Of a stretch of 64,000 nt of DNA, positions 49,135 to 57,206 are shown piece after piece. The DNA lies in NCBI RefSeq assembly GCF_002261425.1, contig NZ_NEVJ01000001.1, positions 186,001 through 250,000 of the forward strand, read 5' to 3'. The position numbers and the translations under genes are program-made. Every line of letters begins with the position of its first letter. Within the stretch, counting starts at the first letter, position 1. This DNA comes from Bordetella genomosp. 9 (lineage in GTDB: Bacteria; Pseudomonadota; Gammaproteobacteria; Burkholderiales; Burkholderiaceae_B). The notes under the pieces are model-generated. The model was not told where the DNA came from. It saw only the letters and a list, made by a program, of their open reading frames with translations, and did not search any database.

Positions 49135-49152
49135 CGTTCTATCCCCTAGTGT

Positions 49153-49995
49153 TCAAAAAGGCCGCGTGCCCGCGACCGTTGTCCGGTGCATGATGCGTCG
49201 GTACCGGGTGTCTTCGTAAGGCGTGGCGCAATGCATGGTGCAGCGGTTGTCCCAGATGATCAGGTCGCCTTGCTGCCACGTGTGGCGATAGACGAATTCA
49301 TCGGAAATGGCGTGCCGGTTGAGTTCCGCGAGGAGGGTCTCGGCTTCGTCGGGCGGCAGGTCATTGATCTGCTTGACGATGTCCTGGCCGACGTACAGCG
49401 ACAGGCGGCCCGTCACGGGATGCGTGCGCACCACCGGATGGACGACGTCGGGCGTCCGCGCCTTCTGTTCCTCGGTCAAGGGCGCGCGGTCGGCGAAGGC
49501 CTTGCCGTAGTAGCCGGCGTAGGAGTGCGTGGCGGTCAGGTTGCGGATGCGCGCCTGGGTCCTGGCGGGCAGCGCCTCGTAGGCAAGGTGCATGCTGGCG
49601 AACAGCGTGTCCGCGCCTTCCGGCGGCACTTCCACCGCGTAGAGCAGCGAGCCCATGCTGGGTTCGGCCACATACGAGAGATCGGAGTGCCAGTTCCAGC
49701 CTTCCTTGTGATTGCCGATGGGCTTGCCGTCCTCGGTCACGTTGGACAGCACATAGATTTCGGGCAGTCCCGTGGTCAGGAACTGCTTCAGGACGTGGGT
49801 CATCAGGTCGCCGAAGCGGCGGCTGACGTCGACATGGCGCTGGTTGCTCAACGCCTGCCCGCGCACCAGGATCAGGGAGTGGCGGTCGACCTGCCGCACC
49901 AGTTCGTCCACGGCGGCGTCGCTGTCCGGCTTGGACAGGTCCAGGCCGAGCACTTCGATGCCGAATCCCGCATGCAGTGGGCGCGTCTGTAGCAT
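49153..49995 (-). CDS. TauD/TfdA-family Fe(II)/2-oxoglutarate dioxygenase
   Basis: A 280-residue oxygenase. The iron-binding facial triad is visible as HSD in WNWHSDLSYVAEP and the distal histidine in NRCTMHCATPYED; the 2-oxoglutarate arginine is in RRIMHRTTV. FGIEVLGLDLSKP is the family start. Such enzymes hydroxylate a substrate next to a heteroatom and so release sulfite, amine or alcohol. In this operon it may attack the imported compound or an intermediate. Its gene lies 18 bp upstream of the binding-protein gene. Confidence 0.9.
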   Translation of the reverse strand: MLQTRPLHAGFGIEVLGLDLSKPDSDAAVDELVRQVDRHSLILVRGQALSNQRHVDVSRRFGDLMTHVLKQFLTTGLPEIYVLSNVTEDGKPIGNHKEGWNWHSDLSYVAEPSMGSLLYAVEVPPEGADTLFASMHLAYEALPARTQARIRNLTATHSYAGYYGKAFADRAPLTEEQKARTPDVVHPVVRTHPVTGRLSLYVGQDIVKQINDLPPDEAETLLAELNRHAISDEFVYRHTWQQGDLIIWDNRCTMHCATPYEDTRYRRIMHRTTVAGTRPF

Positions 49996-50048
49996 TGGTG
50001 GTCCTCCAGTAGCGGCCGGGGCGTCCTGGCCGGATCAGAAAAGAATTG

Positions 50049-50855
50049 CTATTGCTTGTATGAGGGATCGGTGCGATCCAGCTGCCGCACCAGCGCCGGC
50101 CATTCGCGCTCGCCGGCCACCAGGATGTCGCCTTCGTTGTGCCAGAACTGGCGCGCGGCCTTCTCGCATACGTCTGCGTCCGGCACGACGATGGGCCCGG
50201 CGCCCCCCGCCACGGCGGCCTGCATGGCGAGCTGGATACGCGCGGCGCGTTCGAAGTAGTACAGCAGCATGAAGGCTTCGCCTGGCGTGCGTCCCAGCGT
50301 CAGCAGGCCATGGTTGCGCATCAGCATGACGGGATGCGCGCCGAGGTCGGCCACCAATCGCTGCTGTTCGTCCAGGTCGATGGCCACGCCTTCGTAATCG
50401 TGGAAGGCCTGGTGCCCGTGGAAGCGCATGGCGAACTGCGATAGCGGCAGCAGGCCGTCGCGCTGGGCCGATACCGCCACGCTGGCGTCGGAATGCGTGT
50501 GCAGCACGCACATCGCATCGTGGCGGGCCTGGTGGATCGCGCCGTGGATCACGAACGCTGCCACGTTGACGTCGTACGGCGTGTCGCGCAGCTTGCGGCC
50601 ATGCGTGTCGATCAGCACCAGGCTGGACGCGGTGATTTCCTCGAACAGCATGCCGTAGGGGTTGATCAGGAAGCGGTCGTCCGCGCCCGGCAGCCGCAGG
50701 CTGATGTGGTTGTAAATCAGGTCGTCGATCTTCAATGCCGCGACCAGCCGGTAGCACGCGGCCAGCGCCACGCGGGCTTCCCATTCCGCGGCGGGCATGC
50801 CGGCGGGGCAGGGCGGCAGCGAGGCGCCGGTGCGGGTTGCGTGGCCGCCGCTCAT
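50049..50855 (-). CDS. Class II aldolase/adducin family protein
   Basis: A 268-residue zinc enzyme of the class II aldolase/adducin fold. The metal site is seen in VLHTHSDASVAVSAQ (two histidines) and in MLMRNHGLLTLGRTP (third histidine); NHISLRLPGADDRFLINPYG binds the phosphate or carboxylate in characterised relatives. Members act on sugar phosphates such as fuculose-1-phosphate, but many operon-linked members act on unphosphorylated acids or are decarboxylases. Its gene overlaps the ATPase gene by 4 bp. Confidence 0.9.
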   Translation of the reverse strand: MSGGHATRTGASLPPCPAGMPAAEWEARVALAACYRLVAALKIDDLIYNHISLRLPGADDRFLINPYGMLFEEITASSLVLIDTHGRKLRDTPYDVNVAAFVIHGAIHQARHDAMCVLHTHSDASVAVSAQRDGLLPLSQFAMRFHGHQAFHDYEGVAIDLDEQQRLVADLGAHPVMLMRNHGLLTLGRTPGEAFMLLYYFERAARIQLAMQAAVAGGAGPIVVPDADVCEKAARQFWHNEGDILVAGEREWPALVRQLDRTDPSYKQ

Positions 50856-51754
50856 GATTGCCCCTGGGCCGCGCCGGCCGCGGTGAATGACTTCAGGCTT
50901 TCTTCCTCGATGGCGCCGAGCAGGGTGCGCTTGAGTTCGATGAACTCGGGCGACGTGACGATATCGGGCAGGCGCGGGCGCGGCAGGGAAACCTTCTGCT
51001 CCAGCTTGACGCGGCCGGGCCGCGCCGTCATGACCAGCACGCGATCGCCCAGGAACAGCGCTTCGTCCACGTCATGCGTGATGAACAGGATGGTGCGCCG
51101 ATGCTTCTGCCACACGTCCAGCAGCCAGCGCTGCATCATGCTGCGGGTCAGCGCGTCCAGCGCGCCGAAGGGTTCGTCCAGCAGCATCAGGTCGCGGTTG
51201 AACATGAAGGTGCGCATCAGCGCGACACGTTGGCGCATGCCGCCGGACAGTTCGTGCGGATACTGCTTTTCGAAACCGGCCAGGCCGAATTCCGGCAGCA
51301 TGTCCAGCGCGGCGCGGCGGGCATCGCTGCGCCGTGCGCCTTCCATCTCCACGGCCAGGATGGCGTTGTCGATGACGCTGCGCCAGGGCAGCAGCAGGTC
51401 GCGCTGCGGCATGAAGGACACCTTGCCCAGCAGGTCGCGCGCGCGGCAGGGCTTGCCCAGAAAGTCGATGCGGCCGCCGGCATCCGGCTCTTCCAGCCCG
51501 GCGACGATGTTGAACAGGGTGCTCTTGCCGCATCCGCTGGGACCCACGACGGTCACGAACTCGCCTGGGGCGATATCCACTTCCAGCTCGCGCAGGGCCT
51601 GTACCGTGCCGAAGGTCTTGGAAATTCCCGACAGGGCCAGCAGGGGCTGCGCCGCGGTCGCGCGCGTGGGGGCCGCGGCCCGCTGCGTCGCATCGGTCTG
51701 CGCATGGGGCGTAGGATGAGACGCCGGCAGGGCGGATCGGATGGCGATGTTCAT
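50852..51754 (-). CDS. ABC transporter ATPase (SsuB/TauB/NrtD family)
   Basis: A 300-residue ATPase for the importer. Walker A is VVGPSGCGKSTLFNI, the signature is HELSGGMRQRVALMR, Walker B is LMLLDEPFGALDALTR, and the switch histidine follows in ILFITHDVDEAL. The first ~35 residues are a nonconserved extension. The gene overlaps the M20 hydrolase gene by 4 bp and the aldolase gene by 4 bp. Other importer parts lie two genes further down, so the transport genes are split by two catabolic genes. Confidence 0.94.
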   Translation of the reverse strand: MNIAIRSALPASHPTPHAQTDATQRAAAPTRATAAQPLLALSGISKTFGTVQALRELEVDIAPGEFVTVVGPSGCGKSTLFNIVAGLEEPDAGGRIDFLGKPCRARDLLGKVSFMPQRDLLLPWRSVIDNAILAVEMEGARRSDARRAALDMLPEFGLAGFEKQYPHELSGGMRQRVALMRTFMFNRDLMLLDEPFGALDALTRSMMQRWLLDVWQKHRRTILFITHDVDEALFLGDRVLVMTARPGRVKLEQKVSLPRPRLPDIVTSPEFIELKRTLLGAIEEESLKSFTAAGAAQGQS

Positions 51755-53013
51755 GGCGCTTCCTCTGTCGCAAGGTCCGCGAGTACGTCGGCCAGCACCC
51801 GGGCGCCGGCATGCAGGTGCTCGGGTTCGGCGTACTCGGCCTCGTTATGGGTGATGCCGTCGCGGCACGGCACGAAAATCATGGCCGACGGGCAGATGGC
51901 GTGCAGGTAGCGCGCATCGTGGCCGGCGGCCGAAATCAGGTCCCGGTGCGGCAGCGCCAGCGCGTCCGCCGCCGCGCGTATCCGCGCGCGCATGCTTTCC
52001 GGAAAGACCAGCGAATCCGCGGCCGACAGCCGCTGCACCCGAACGTCGCAGGGACCGGCGTGCGCCTCGCAGGCCGGCGCGACCAGGGCCGACAGGCGCA
52101 TGAGTTCGTCGCTGTCGGGATGGCGCAGGTCGATGGAGAACACGACGTCGCTGGCCACTACCGACGGGGCGCTGGGCCGCACGTCGAAGCGGCCCACCGT
52201 GAACTTCACGACGTCGTCTTCATCGTGCAATGCCGCCGCCAGCGCCTGCACCATGGCGGTGGCCGCCAGCAGGGCGTCCCTGCGTTCCGCGCGGGTCGAT
52301 GTGCCGGCGTGCGCGGCCTCGCCCCGCACCTGGACGCGGAACGTATGCTTGCCCTGGATGCCGCTGACCACGCCGATGGGCAGGCCTTCGCGTTCCAGGA
52401 CGGGGCCCTGTTCGATATGCGCTTCGATGTAGGCGTGCACCGCGCCGCCCAAGGGGCGTTGCGGCAGGTGGCGCAGCGTTTCGGACGTGGCGTCCAGGGC
52501 GTCGCCGACCGAGATCCCGCCGGCGTCGCGCACCGCGCGGGTGTCTTCCAGTTCACGCTCGCCCGCGAAGACGGCCGAGCCCATCATGCCGGGCGCGAAG
52601 CGCGAGCCTTCTTCGTTCATCCAGGCCACGACGTCGATGGCGCGACGCGGCCGCACGCCCGCCGCTTGCAGCGCCTGCACCGCTTCCAGCGCGGCCACGA
52701 CGCCATAGACGCCGTCGTAGCGGCCGCCGGTGGGTTGGCTGTCCAGGTGGGACCCGGCAAGCAGCGGGGGCAAGCCCGCCACGCTGCCCGGCCAACGCAG
52801 GAAGAAGTTGCCCACCGCATCGCGGCTGGCCTGCAAGCCCAGCGCCGTGCCCCATTCGGCCATCAGCGATTGGGCCTGCGCGTCTTCGGCCGACAGCGCC
52901 TGCCGGTCGACGCCGCCCGCGGCGGTCGCGCCGATGCGCGCCAGCGCATCCAGGCGCTTCATCAGCCGCCCTCGATCGACCCAGGCGGACGGTGCTTGCG
53001 TGCCGACCGTCAT
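51751..53013 (-). CDS. M20-family amidohydrolase (N-carbamoyl-amino acid hydrolase/allantoate amidohydrolase type)
   Basis: A 420-residue binuclear metal enzyme of the hydantoinase/carbamoylase family. Metal ligands are in LLAGSHLDSQPTGGRYDG (H and D), WMNEEGSRFAPGM (E), YIEAHIEQGPVLE (H) and GITHNEAEY (H). Relatives cleave N-carbamoyl-L-amino acids, N-carbamoyl-beta-alanine, ureidoglycolate or allantoate. This supports an amide or carbamoyl nitrogen bond in the substrate of the operon. Overlaps the ATPase gene by 4 bp. The substrate cannot be fixed from motifs. Confidence 0.93.
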   Translation of the reverse strand: MTVGTQAPSAWVDRGRLMKRLDALARIGATAAGGVDRQALSAEDAQAQSLMAEWGTALGLQASRDAVGNFFLRWPGSVAGLPPLLAGSHLDSQPTGGRYDGVYGVVAALEAVQALQAAGVRPRRAIDVVAWMNEEGSRFAPGMMGSAVFAGERELEDTRAVRDAGGISVGDALDATSETLRHLPQRPLGGAVHAYIEAHIEQGPVLEREGLPIGVVSGIQGKHTFRVQVRGEAAHAGTSTRAERRDALLAATAMVQALAAALHDEDDVVKFTVGRFDVRPSAPSVVASDVVFSIDLRHPDSDELMRLSALVAPACEAHAGPCDVRVQRLSAADSLVFPESMRARIRAAADALALPHRDLISAAGHDARYLHAICPSAMIFVPCRDGITHNEAEYAEPEHLHAGARVLADVLADLATEEAP

Positions 53014-53014
53014 G

Positions 53015-53896
53015 TCAGGAGGTCTTCATGATCTGCGACGGCGCGGAACGCGGATCGCGCGGCATCCAGCGGCCCTGCTCCGCCGTGGCGAGGAATTCCG
53101 CGACGAACTGGTTGAACATCGCCGGCTCTTCCAGGTTCAGCGTATGGCCGGTCTTGGGCAGCACCAGCAGCCCGCTGGCCGGTATCGTCTTCTTCATGAA
53201 GATGCCCGGTTGCAGGCAATGGTCGTCTTCGTCGCCCACGACCACCAGGGTGGGCAGCGTCATCGCCTTGAGCTCGGCTTCCAGGTCGTAGATCGACGGA
53301 CGCCGCGCCTGCACGCCGCGCATGGTGTTGGCCGAGCCGGTGGCGTCGTGTTCGGCCAGCTGTCGCGCGAATTCCTGCCACCCGCGCGGATCCTTGAGCT
53401 GGAAGATGATGCGCGACGCGGCTTCGGCATAGGTCCCGGCGAACACGGCCGATCCCAGCTGCTCGAACTTGTCGGCGACGTCGCAGGAGACCTGGCGGAA
53501 ATAGTCTTCGTACTGTTTTTCCGCGCCATAGCCGGCGCCGGCCACCACCAGCGACAGGGCGCGCTCGGGATGGCGCAGGCCGAAGTGCAGGACCGCGAAG
53601 CCGCCCATGGACAGTCCGACGGCGTGCACCTTGCCCAGGCCCAGTCCATCCATGACGTCCACCATATCGTTGACGGCGATTTCCTGGGAGTAGCTGTCCA
53701 CCGACGCCGGGACGTCCGAAGGCGCGTAGCCGCGGGCGCTGTAGGTGATGCAGCGATAGCGGCGCGCGAAATAGCGCATCTGCGGCTCCCAGCTGCGCCA
53801 GTCGCCGCCGAACTCATGGACGAACAGGATGGGCGTGCCGCTGCCCGCTTCTTCGTAGTGCAGCGTATGGCCGTCGCGCGTGGTGATGGTGGGCAT
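53015..53896 (-). CDS. Alpha/beta-fold hydrolase
   Basis: A 293-residue hydrolase. The nucleophile elbow is GLSMGG (serine at about residue 95), the oxyanion region is LFVHEFGGDWRSW, the acid is in VVGDEDDH and the histidine in LPKTGHTLNLEEPA. No signal peptide, so cytoplasmic. Sequences of this kind include RutD-like aminoacrylate hydrolases, enol-lactonases and ring-opening C-C hydrolases. It lies 1 bp from the amidohydrolase gene. It is one of two hydrolytic steps in the pathway. Confidence 0.92.
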   Translation of the reverse strand: MPTITTRDGHTLHYEEAGSGTPILFVHEFGGDWRSWEPQMRYFARRYRCITYSARGYAPSDVPASVDSYSQEIAVNDMVDVMDGLGLGKVHAVGLSMGGFAVLHFGLRHPERALSLVVAGAGYGAEKQYEDYFRQVSCDVADKFEQLGSAVFAGTYAEAASRIIFQLKDPRGWQEFARQLAEHDATGSANTMRGVQARRPSIYDLEAELKAMTLPTLVVVGDEDDHCLQPGIFMKKTIPASGLLVLPKTGHTLNLEEPAMFNQFVAEFLATAEQGRWMPRDPRSAPSQIMKTS

Positions 53897-53906
53897 GCCT
53901 GGATTC

Positions 53907-55040
53907 CTAGAAAAGATCGGTGGCGGCGGGCAGGCGGCGGGCCTGTTCGACCATCTCGGGCAGGAGCTCGCAGAAGCGGTCGGCCCAGGCTTCCGGCACG
54001 GTCAGGCTGATCTTGACGAAGCGGTCGCCGAAGCGCTTGGTGTGGTAGGTGCCCTGGCGGATCATGACGCCCTGCGTCTGGTAGGCGGCCACCAGCGCTT
54101 CGGGACGGATGCCGGCGTCCACCGTCTCCATCACCACCAGATTGGCCTGTGACGGATAGACGGGCAGATGCAGGCCGGGAACCGCGGCCGCGGCCCGGGC
54201 GACGGCCGCCTGGTTTCGGCGCTGCCGGCGCTGCACGTCCGGGAACCATTCGGCCTTGGTTTCGAGGCCCGCGATCGCCGCACGCTGCGATAGCACGTTG
54301 CTGCCCAGGTTGTTGGGCGGCGCATTCGCCAGTTCCTCGATGATGTCGGGATTGGAAATCACCGCGCCCAGCCGCATGCCCGCCAGCCCCAGCCACTTCG
54401 AGAAGCTGTAGGTCATGATGGTCTTCTCGGGATAGAAGCGGTACGCCGGCGTATGCGCGTCGGCGAAGTGGAAGTACGTCGCGTCGTGGATCAGGTAGGC
54501 GTCGACCGAGCGTGCGATCTCGGCGATCTCGCGGATCTCGTCCTCGGTGTGGCAGGTGCCCAGCGGGTTGTTGGGATCGACCAGGTAGATGACGGCGGTG
54601 TCCGGGCCGACCGCCGCGCGCAACTGGGCCGGCGTCAGCTTGTACTGCTGGCTGGCATCGTAGATAGGCAGTTCGACGACGCGCGAGCCGGCCTGCCGGG
54701 CGAAGTGCATCGGCCAGGCCCAGCTGGGATCCGTGGTGACGAAGTCCTTGCCCGGCCGGCACACGTGGCGGCACACGCTGTACAGGGCCTGCACGGCGCC
54801 ATCGGTGACGAAGGCGCAGGCATCCGGCACGCCCGCGTCCTGGACGATCAGCTTGCGCAGCGTTTCAAACCCGGCCGGCGGCGCGTACGCGTGGTAATCG
54901 CCGCGCGTCAGGGCGTCCGTGACCGCCTGCAGCACGGCGGGATGAGGCTCGAAGTGATTGGTGTTCTGCCCCAGCCACATCAGGCCCGGCGTATTGCACA
55001 GCCGATCGAAATAGGCGTTTCTCTGTTCGAAACCGCGCAT
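53907..55040 (-). CDS. Class I/II PLP-dependent aminotransferase
   Basis: A 377-residue fold-type I aminotransferase. The PLP lysine sits in MTYSFSKWLGLAGMRLGAVI; the aspartate that contacts the pyridine nitrogen is in YLVDPNNPLGTCHTEDE and the following HDATYFHF block; the carboxylate arginine is near RFVKISLTVPEAW. I start at MRGFEQRNAYFDRLC, which matches the family; the frame is open 57 codons upstream into the SDR gene. It follows the SDR gene by 11 bp. Donor and acceptor unknown; it probably produces a keto acid or aldehyde from an amine intermediate. Confidence 0.92.
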   Translation of the reverse strand: MRGFEQRNAYFDRLCNTPGLMWLGQNTNHFEPHPAVLQAVTDALTRGDYHAYAPPAGFETLRKLIVQDAGVPDACAFVTDGAVQALYSVCRHVCRPGKDFVTTDPSWAWPMHFARQAGSRVVELPIYDASQQYKLTPAQLRAAVGPDTAVIYLVDPNNPLGTCHTEDEIREIAEIARSVDAYLIHDATYFHFADAHTPAYRFYPEKTIMTYSFSKWLGLAGMRLGAVISNPDIIEELANAPPNNLGSNVLSQRAAIAGLETKAEWFPDVQRRQRRNQAAVARAAAAVPGLHLPVYPSQANLVVMETVDAGIRPEALVAAYQTQGVMIRQGTYHTKRFGDRFVKISLTVPEAWADRFCELLPEMVEQARRLPAATDLF

Positions 55041-55051
55041 GCCTGTCTTCC

Positions 55052-55837
55052 TCAGATGATGGAGCGGCGCGACGCGATGCCACCGTCTATGGTCACGATG
55101 GTGCCGGTGATGTAGCCGGCGCGTTCCGACGAGAGCCAGACGATCAGGTCGCCGACCTCTTCGGCCGACGCCGGCCGCTTGCCCGGATACTTGTCGAAGA
55201 GTTCTTCCCAACGGCTTTCGTCGTCGTACCAGTCCAGGGCGCGCCGCTTCATCAGCTTGACCATGCGGTCCGTCGCGACCGGGCCGGGGTTGACCCCCAC
55301 GACCCGTATGCCGTCATCCAGGCTGCGGCCGCCCAGCGCGCGGGTGAAGGCCATCATCGCGGCATTGCCCGTGGTGCCGACGATGTAGTCTGCATCGGGG
55401 TTTTCGCCGGAATTGCCGATATCGTTGACGATCACGCCGCCGCCGCGACGCTTCATGTGCGCATAGAGTTCGCGCGACAGGGTGACGTAGGAAAAGATCT
55501 TCATGTCCAGGCTGTCCCGCCAGATCTGGTCCGACAGCTTGTGCAAGGGGCCGGCCGCGGAATCGGCGGCATTGTTCACCAGGATGTCGACCTCGGCGCA
55601 GCGCCGCGCCAGTTCCAGCGCGTTCTCGTTCGACGCCAGGTCCATGGGGTGGATGTGCACGGTCACGCCATAGGCGGCCGTCAGCGCGGCGCGCGCGGCG
55701 GCCAGCCCTTCCTCGGACCGGGCGGCCAGATGCAGGGTCGCGACGCCCTCGCGGGCGAAGCTGTGCGCCGTCGCCAGGCCGATGCCCTTGGAGCCGCCGG
55801 TCACCAGCGCCGATTTGCCTTTCAAGCCCAATTCCAT
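55052..55837 (-). CDS. SDR-family oxidoreductase with altered catalytic motif
   Basis: A 261-residue short-chain dehydrogenase/reductase-fold protein, first gene of the operon. The nucleotide-binding TGGSKGIG and the structural NNAAD motif are present. The catalytic YxxxK is not: aligned on the helix ending in FTRALG, the normal YSASK position reads GTTGN. A DY pair lies three residues earlier. It may therefore work by another residue set or not be a standard dehydrogenase. Start chosen at MELGLKGKSALVTGG, behind AGGAAGGGAAGGA. A GntR half-site lies 46 bp upstream. Confidence 0.88.
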   Translation of the reverse strand: MELGLKGKSALVTGGSKGIGLATAHSFAREGVATLHLAARSEEGLAAARAALTAAYGVTVHIHPMDLASNENALELARRCAEVDILVNNAADSAAGPLHKLSDQIWRDSLDMKIFSYVTLSRELYAHMKRRGGGVIVNDIGNSGENPDADYIVGTTGNAAMMAFTRALGGRSLDDGIRVVGVNPGPVATDRMVKLMKRRALDWYDDESRWEELFDKYPGKRPASAEEVGDLIVWLSSERAGYITGTIVTIDGGIASRRSII

Positions 55838-56061
55838 CTGTCCTTCCCTTCCTGTACACGTGGAGTGTTGGTGGCGCTGGCTTGCATACATTGATGGGGC
55901 CAGCTATGCCGATGCAGTCCTGGCGGTCCAACTTGCGTCCGTCCGCCACATGCCTAGGCAATGCAACATCCATGCCAATTTTTCTCGCGCTCATAGGGGA
56001 ATTGCACGGCCGCCATGCTTCAAACCAGTGCACAACATGGCTCATGGACGCCACGAAACCG

Positions 56062-56090
56062 TGCATACAAAGTTGTGTTTGTTGTATGCA
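56062..56090. promoter_or_regulatory. Probable GntR operator (perfect 9-bp inverted repeat)
   Basis: TGCATACAA and TTGTATGCA are exact inverted repeats, two turns of the helix apart (20 bp start to start). FCD-type GntR proteins often bind TNGTATACNA-like palindromes, and the arms resemble that. Position over the -35 zone and next to TATAAT suggests autorepression and control of the divergent operon. Confidence 0.7.
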
Positions 56091-56098
56091 AGAGAAGC

Positions 56099-56104
56099 TA
56101 TAAT
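56099..56104 (+). promoter_or_regulatory. -10 box (TATAAT) of the GntR gene
   Basis: A perfect sigma70 -10 hexamer 91 bp before the GntR start codon. No good -35 is seen at 16-18 bp. Confidence 0.5.
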
Positions 56105-56194
56105 GAGGCTCGTCGGGTTCGGCCGGCCGCGGGCTGGTCACGGGTCGGTCGCCCGCGGATTCGCCGCCCCCGGCCCACACAGCGAAGGAGTCCC

Positions 56195-56908
56195 GTGAAC
56201 GCAGCAGTCCCGGATCAGGAAGCAGCCCAGGCCGCCGACGACGGCGCGCCGGCGCCGGCCAGCCGGTCGGTGCGCATCCAGCAGGTATTGGAAAGCGAGA
56301 TCTTCTCCGGCCACCTGGCCCCTGGGGCCAGGCTGGACGAGGTCGAGCTCGCGGCCCGCTTCCGCGTGTCGCGCACGCCGGTGCGCGAGGCCCTGCGGCA
56401 TCTGGCATCGGCCGGGTTGATCCGGATACGGCCGCGCCAGCCCGCCGTCGTCGTGGAATTGCCCGCCTCGCGCCTGATCGAGATGTTCCAGGTCATGGCC
56501 GAACTGGAGTCCCTCTGCGCGCGCATGGCGGCGCGCCGTATCTCAGCGTCGCAGCTGGCAACGCTGAGCGCGCTGCATGATGAATTGATCGAGTTGTCCA
56601 AGACCGACCGCGTCGCGGATTTCTACGAAGTGAATCGCCGTTTCCACGAGACCATCTACGAGGCCTCGCAGAACGAATTTCTCGCCGAACAGACGCGGGC
56701 GCTGCGCAATCGCATCGGCGCCTACCGCCGTCTCGTCACCCAGAAGCCCAGCCGCCGCGCGGCCACCCTGACCGAACACGATGACGTGCTGCGCGCCATC
56801 GCCACCGGCAATGAAGAAGCCGCGGCGGATGCCATGCGCGGCCACGTGAACCTGCTGGGCGAAAAGCTGCTGGATTTCATCGCGCTCTTCCCCAAGAGCG
56901 GGCGATAG
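56195..56908 (+). CDS. GntR-family regulator, FCD (FadR-like) subgroup
   Basis: A 237-residue repressor-type regulator. The N-terminal winged helix has GHLAPGARLDEVELAARFRV and SRTPVREALRHLASAGLI, the GntR hallmark; the C-terminal FCD domain has VADFYEVNRRFHETIYEAS, RNRIGAYRRLV and TLTEHDDVLRAI with the metal-binding histidines. The GTG start has AAGGAG at 56185-56190. It is divergent from the ten-gene operon and should respond to an organic acid made or imported by that operon. Confidence 0.94.
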   Translation: MNAAVPDQEAAQAADDGAPAPASRSVRIQQVLESEIFSGHLAPGARLDEVELAARFRVSRTPVREALRHLASAGLIRIRPRQPAVVVELPASRLIEMFQVMAELESLCARMAARRISASQLATLSALHDELIELSKTDRVADFYEVNRRFHETIYEASQNEFLAEQTRALRNRIGAYRRLVTQKPSRRAATLTEHDDVLRAIATGNEEAAADAMRGHVNLLGEKLLDFIALFPKSGR

Positions 56909-57206
56909 GCCGGGCGCGTCGACGCCTTTGCGCGGCCGCACGGGTCGCGCACCTGTTCCTTTTTCTCCACAAAGCTGTCGTTTAGCTACCACGTCCGTTA
57001 CGGGTGGCCGGCGCAGGGGTGGCGTGCACGTTGGGATACTTTCGCGACGGTTTCCCGGAAGATAGGCGCTTTATCCCTTTGCAAGAGGAATTTCGCCGCC
57101 AAACCGGCTATTTAGGCAGGAAATTTCCGTCTGCTCTAAAACATTAAGGTCTGTTTAAGAATTAAGATTAACTTACCTTAGTTGTTACCAGATTAAACGG
57201 AAGAGC
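56909..57206. promoter_or_regulatory. Leader and probable promoter region of the autotransporter gene
   Basis: The last 80 bp are AT-rich. TAAGGT (57145-57150) and ACCTTA (57175-57180) are inverted; between them stand two abutting heptads TAAGAAT (57156-57162) and TAAGATT (57163-57169), and GGAAATTTCC (57119-57128) is a palindrome. GGAAGAG lies just before the ATG. These may be regulator sites; no clear -35/-10 pair could be named. Confidence 0.45.

Larger units (their letters stand above)
55838..56194. promoter_or_regulatory. Divergent promoter region of the SDR operon and the GntR gene
   Basis: The 357-bp gap contains an inverted repeat TGCATACAA (56062-56070) / TTGTATGCA (56082-56090) with an 11-bp spacer, a further half-site TGCATACA (55883-55890) near the SDR start, and a consensus -10 box TATAAT (56099-56104) for the GntR gene. 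The operator lies over the -35 region of that promoter. No coding frame here is convincing. Confidence 0.75.
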
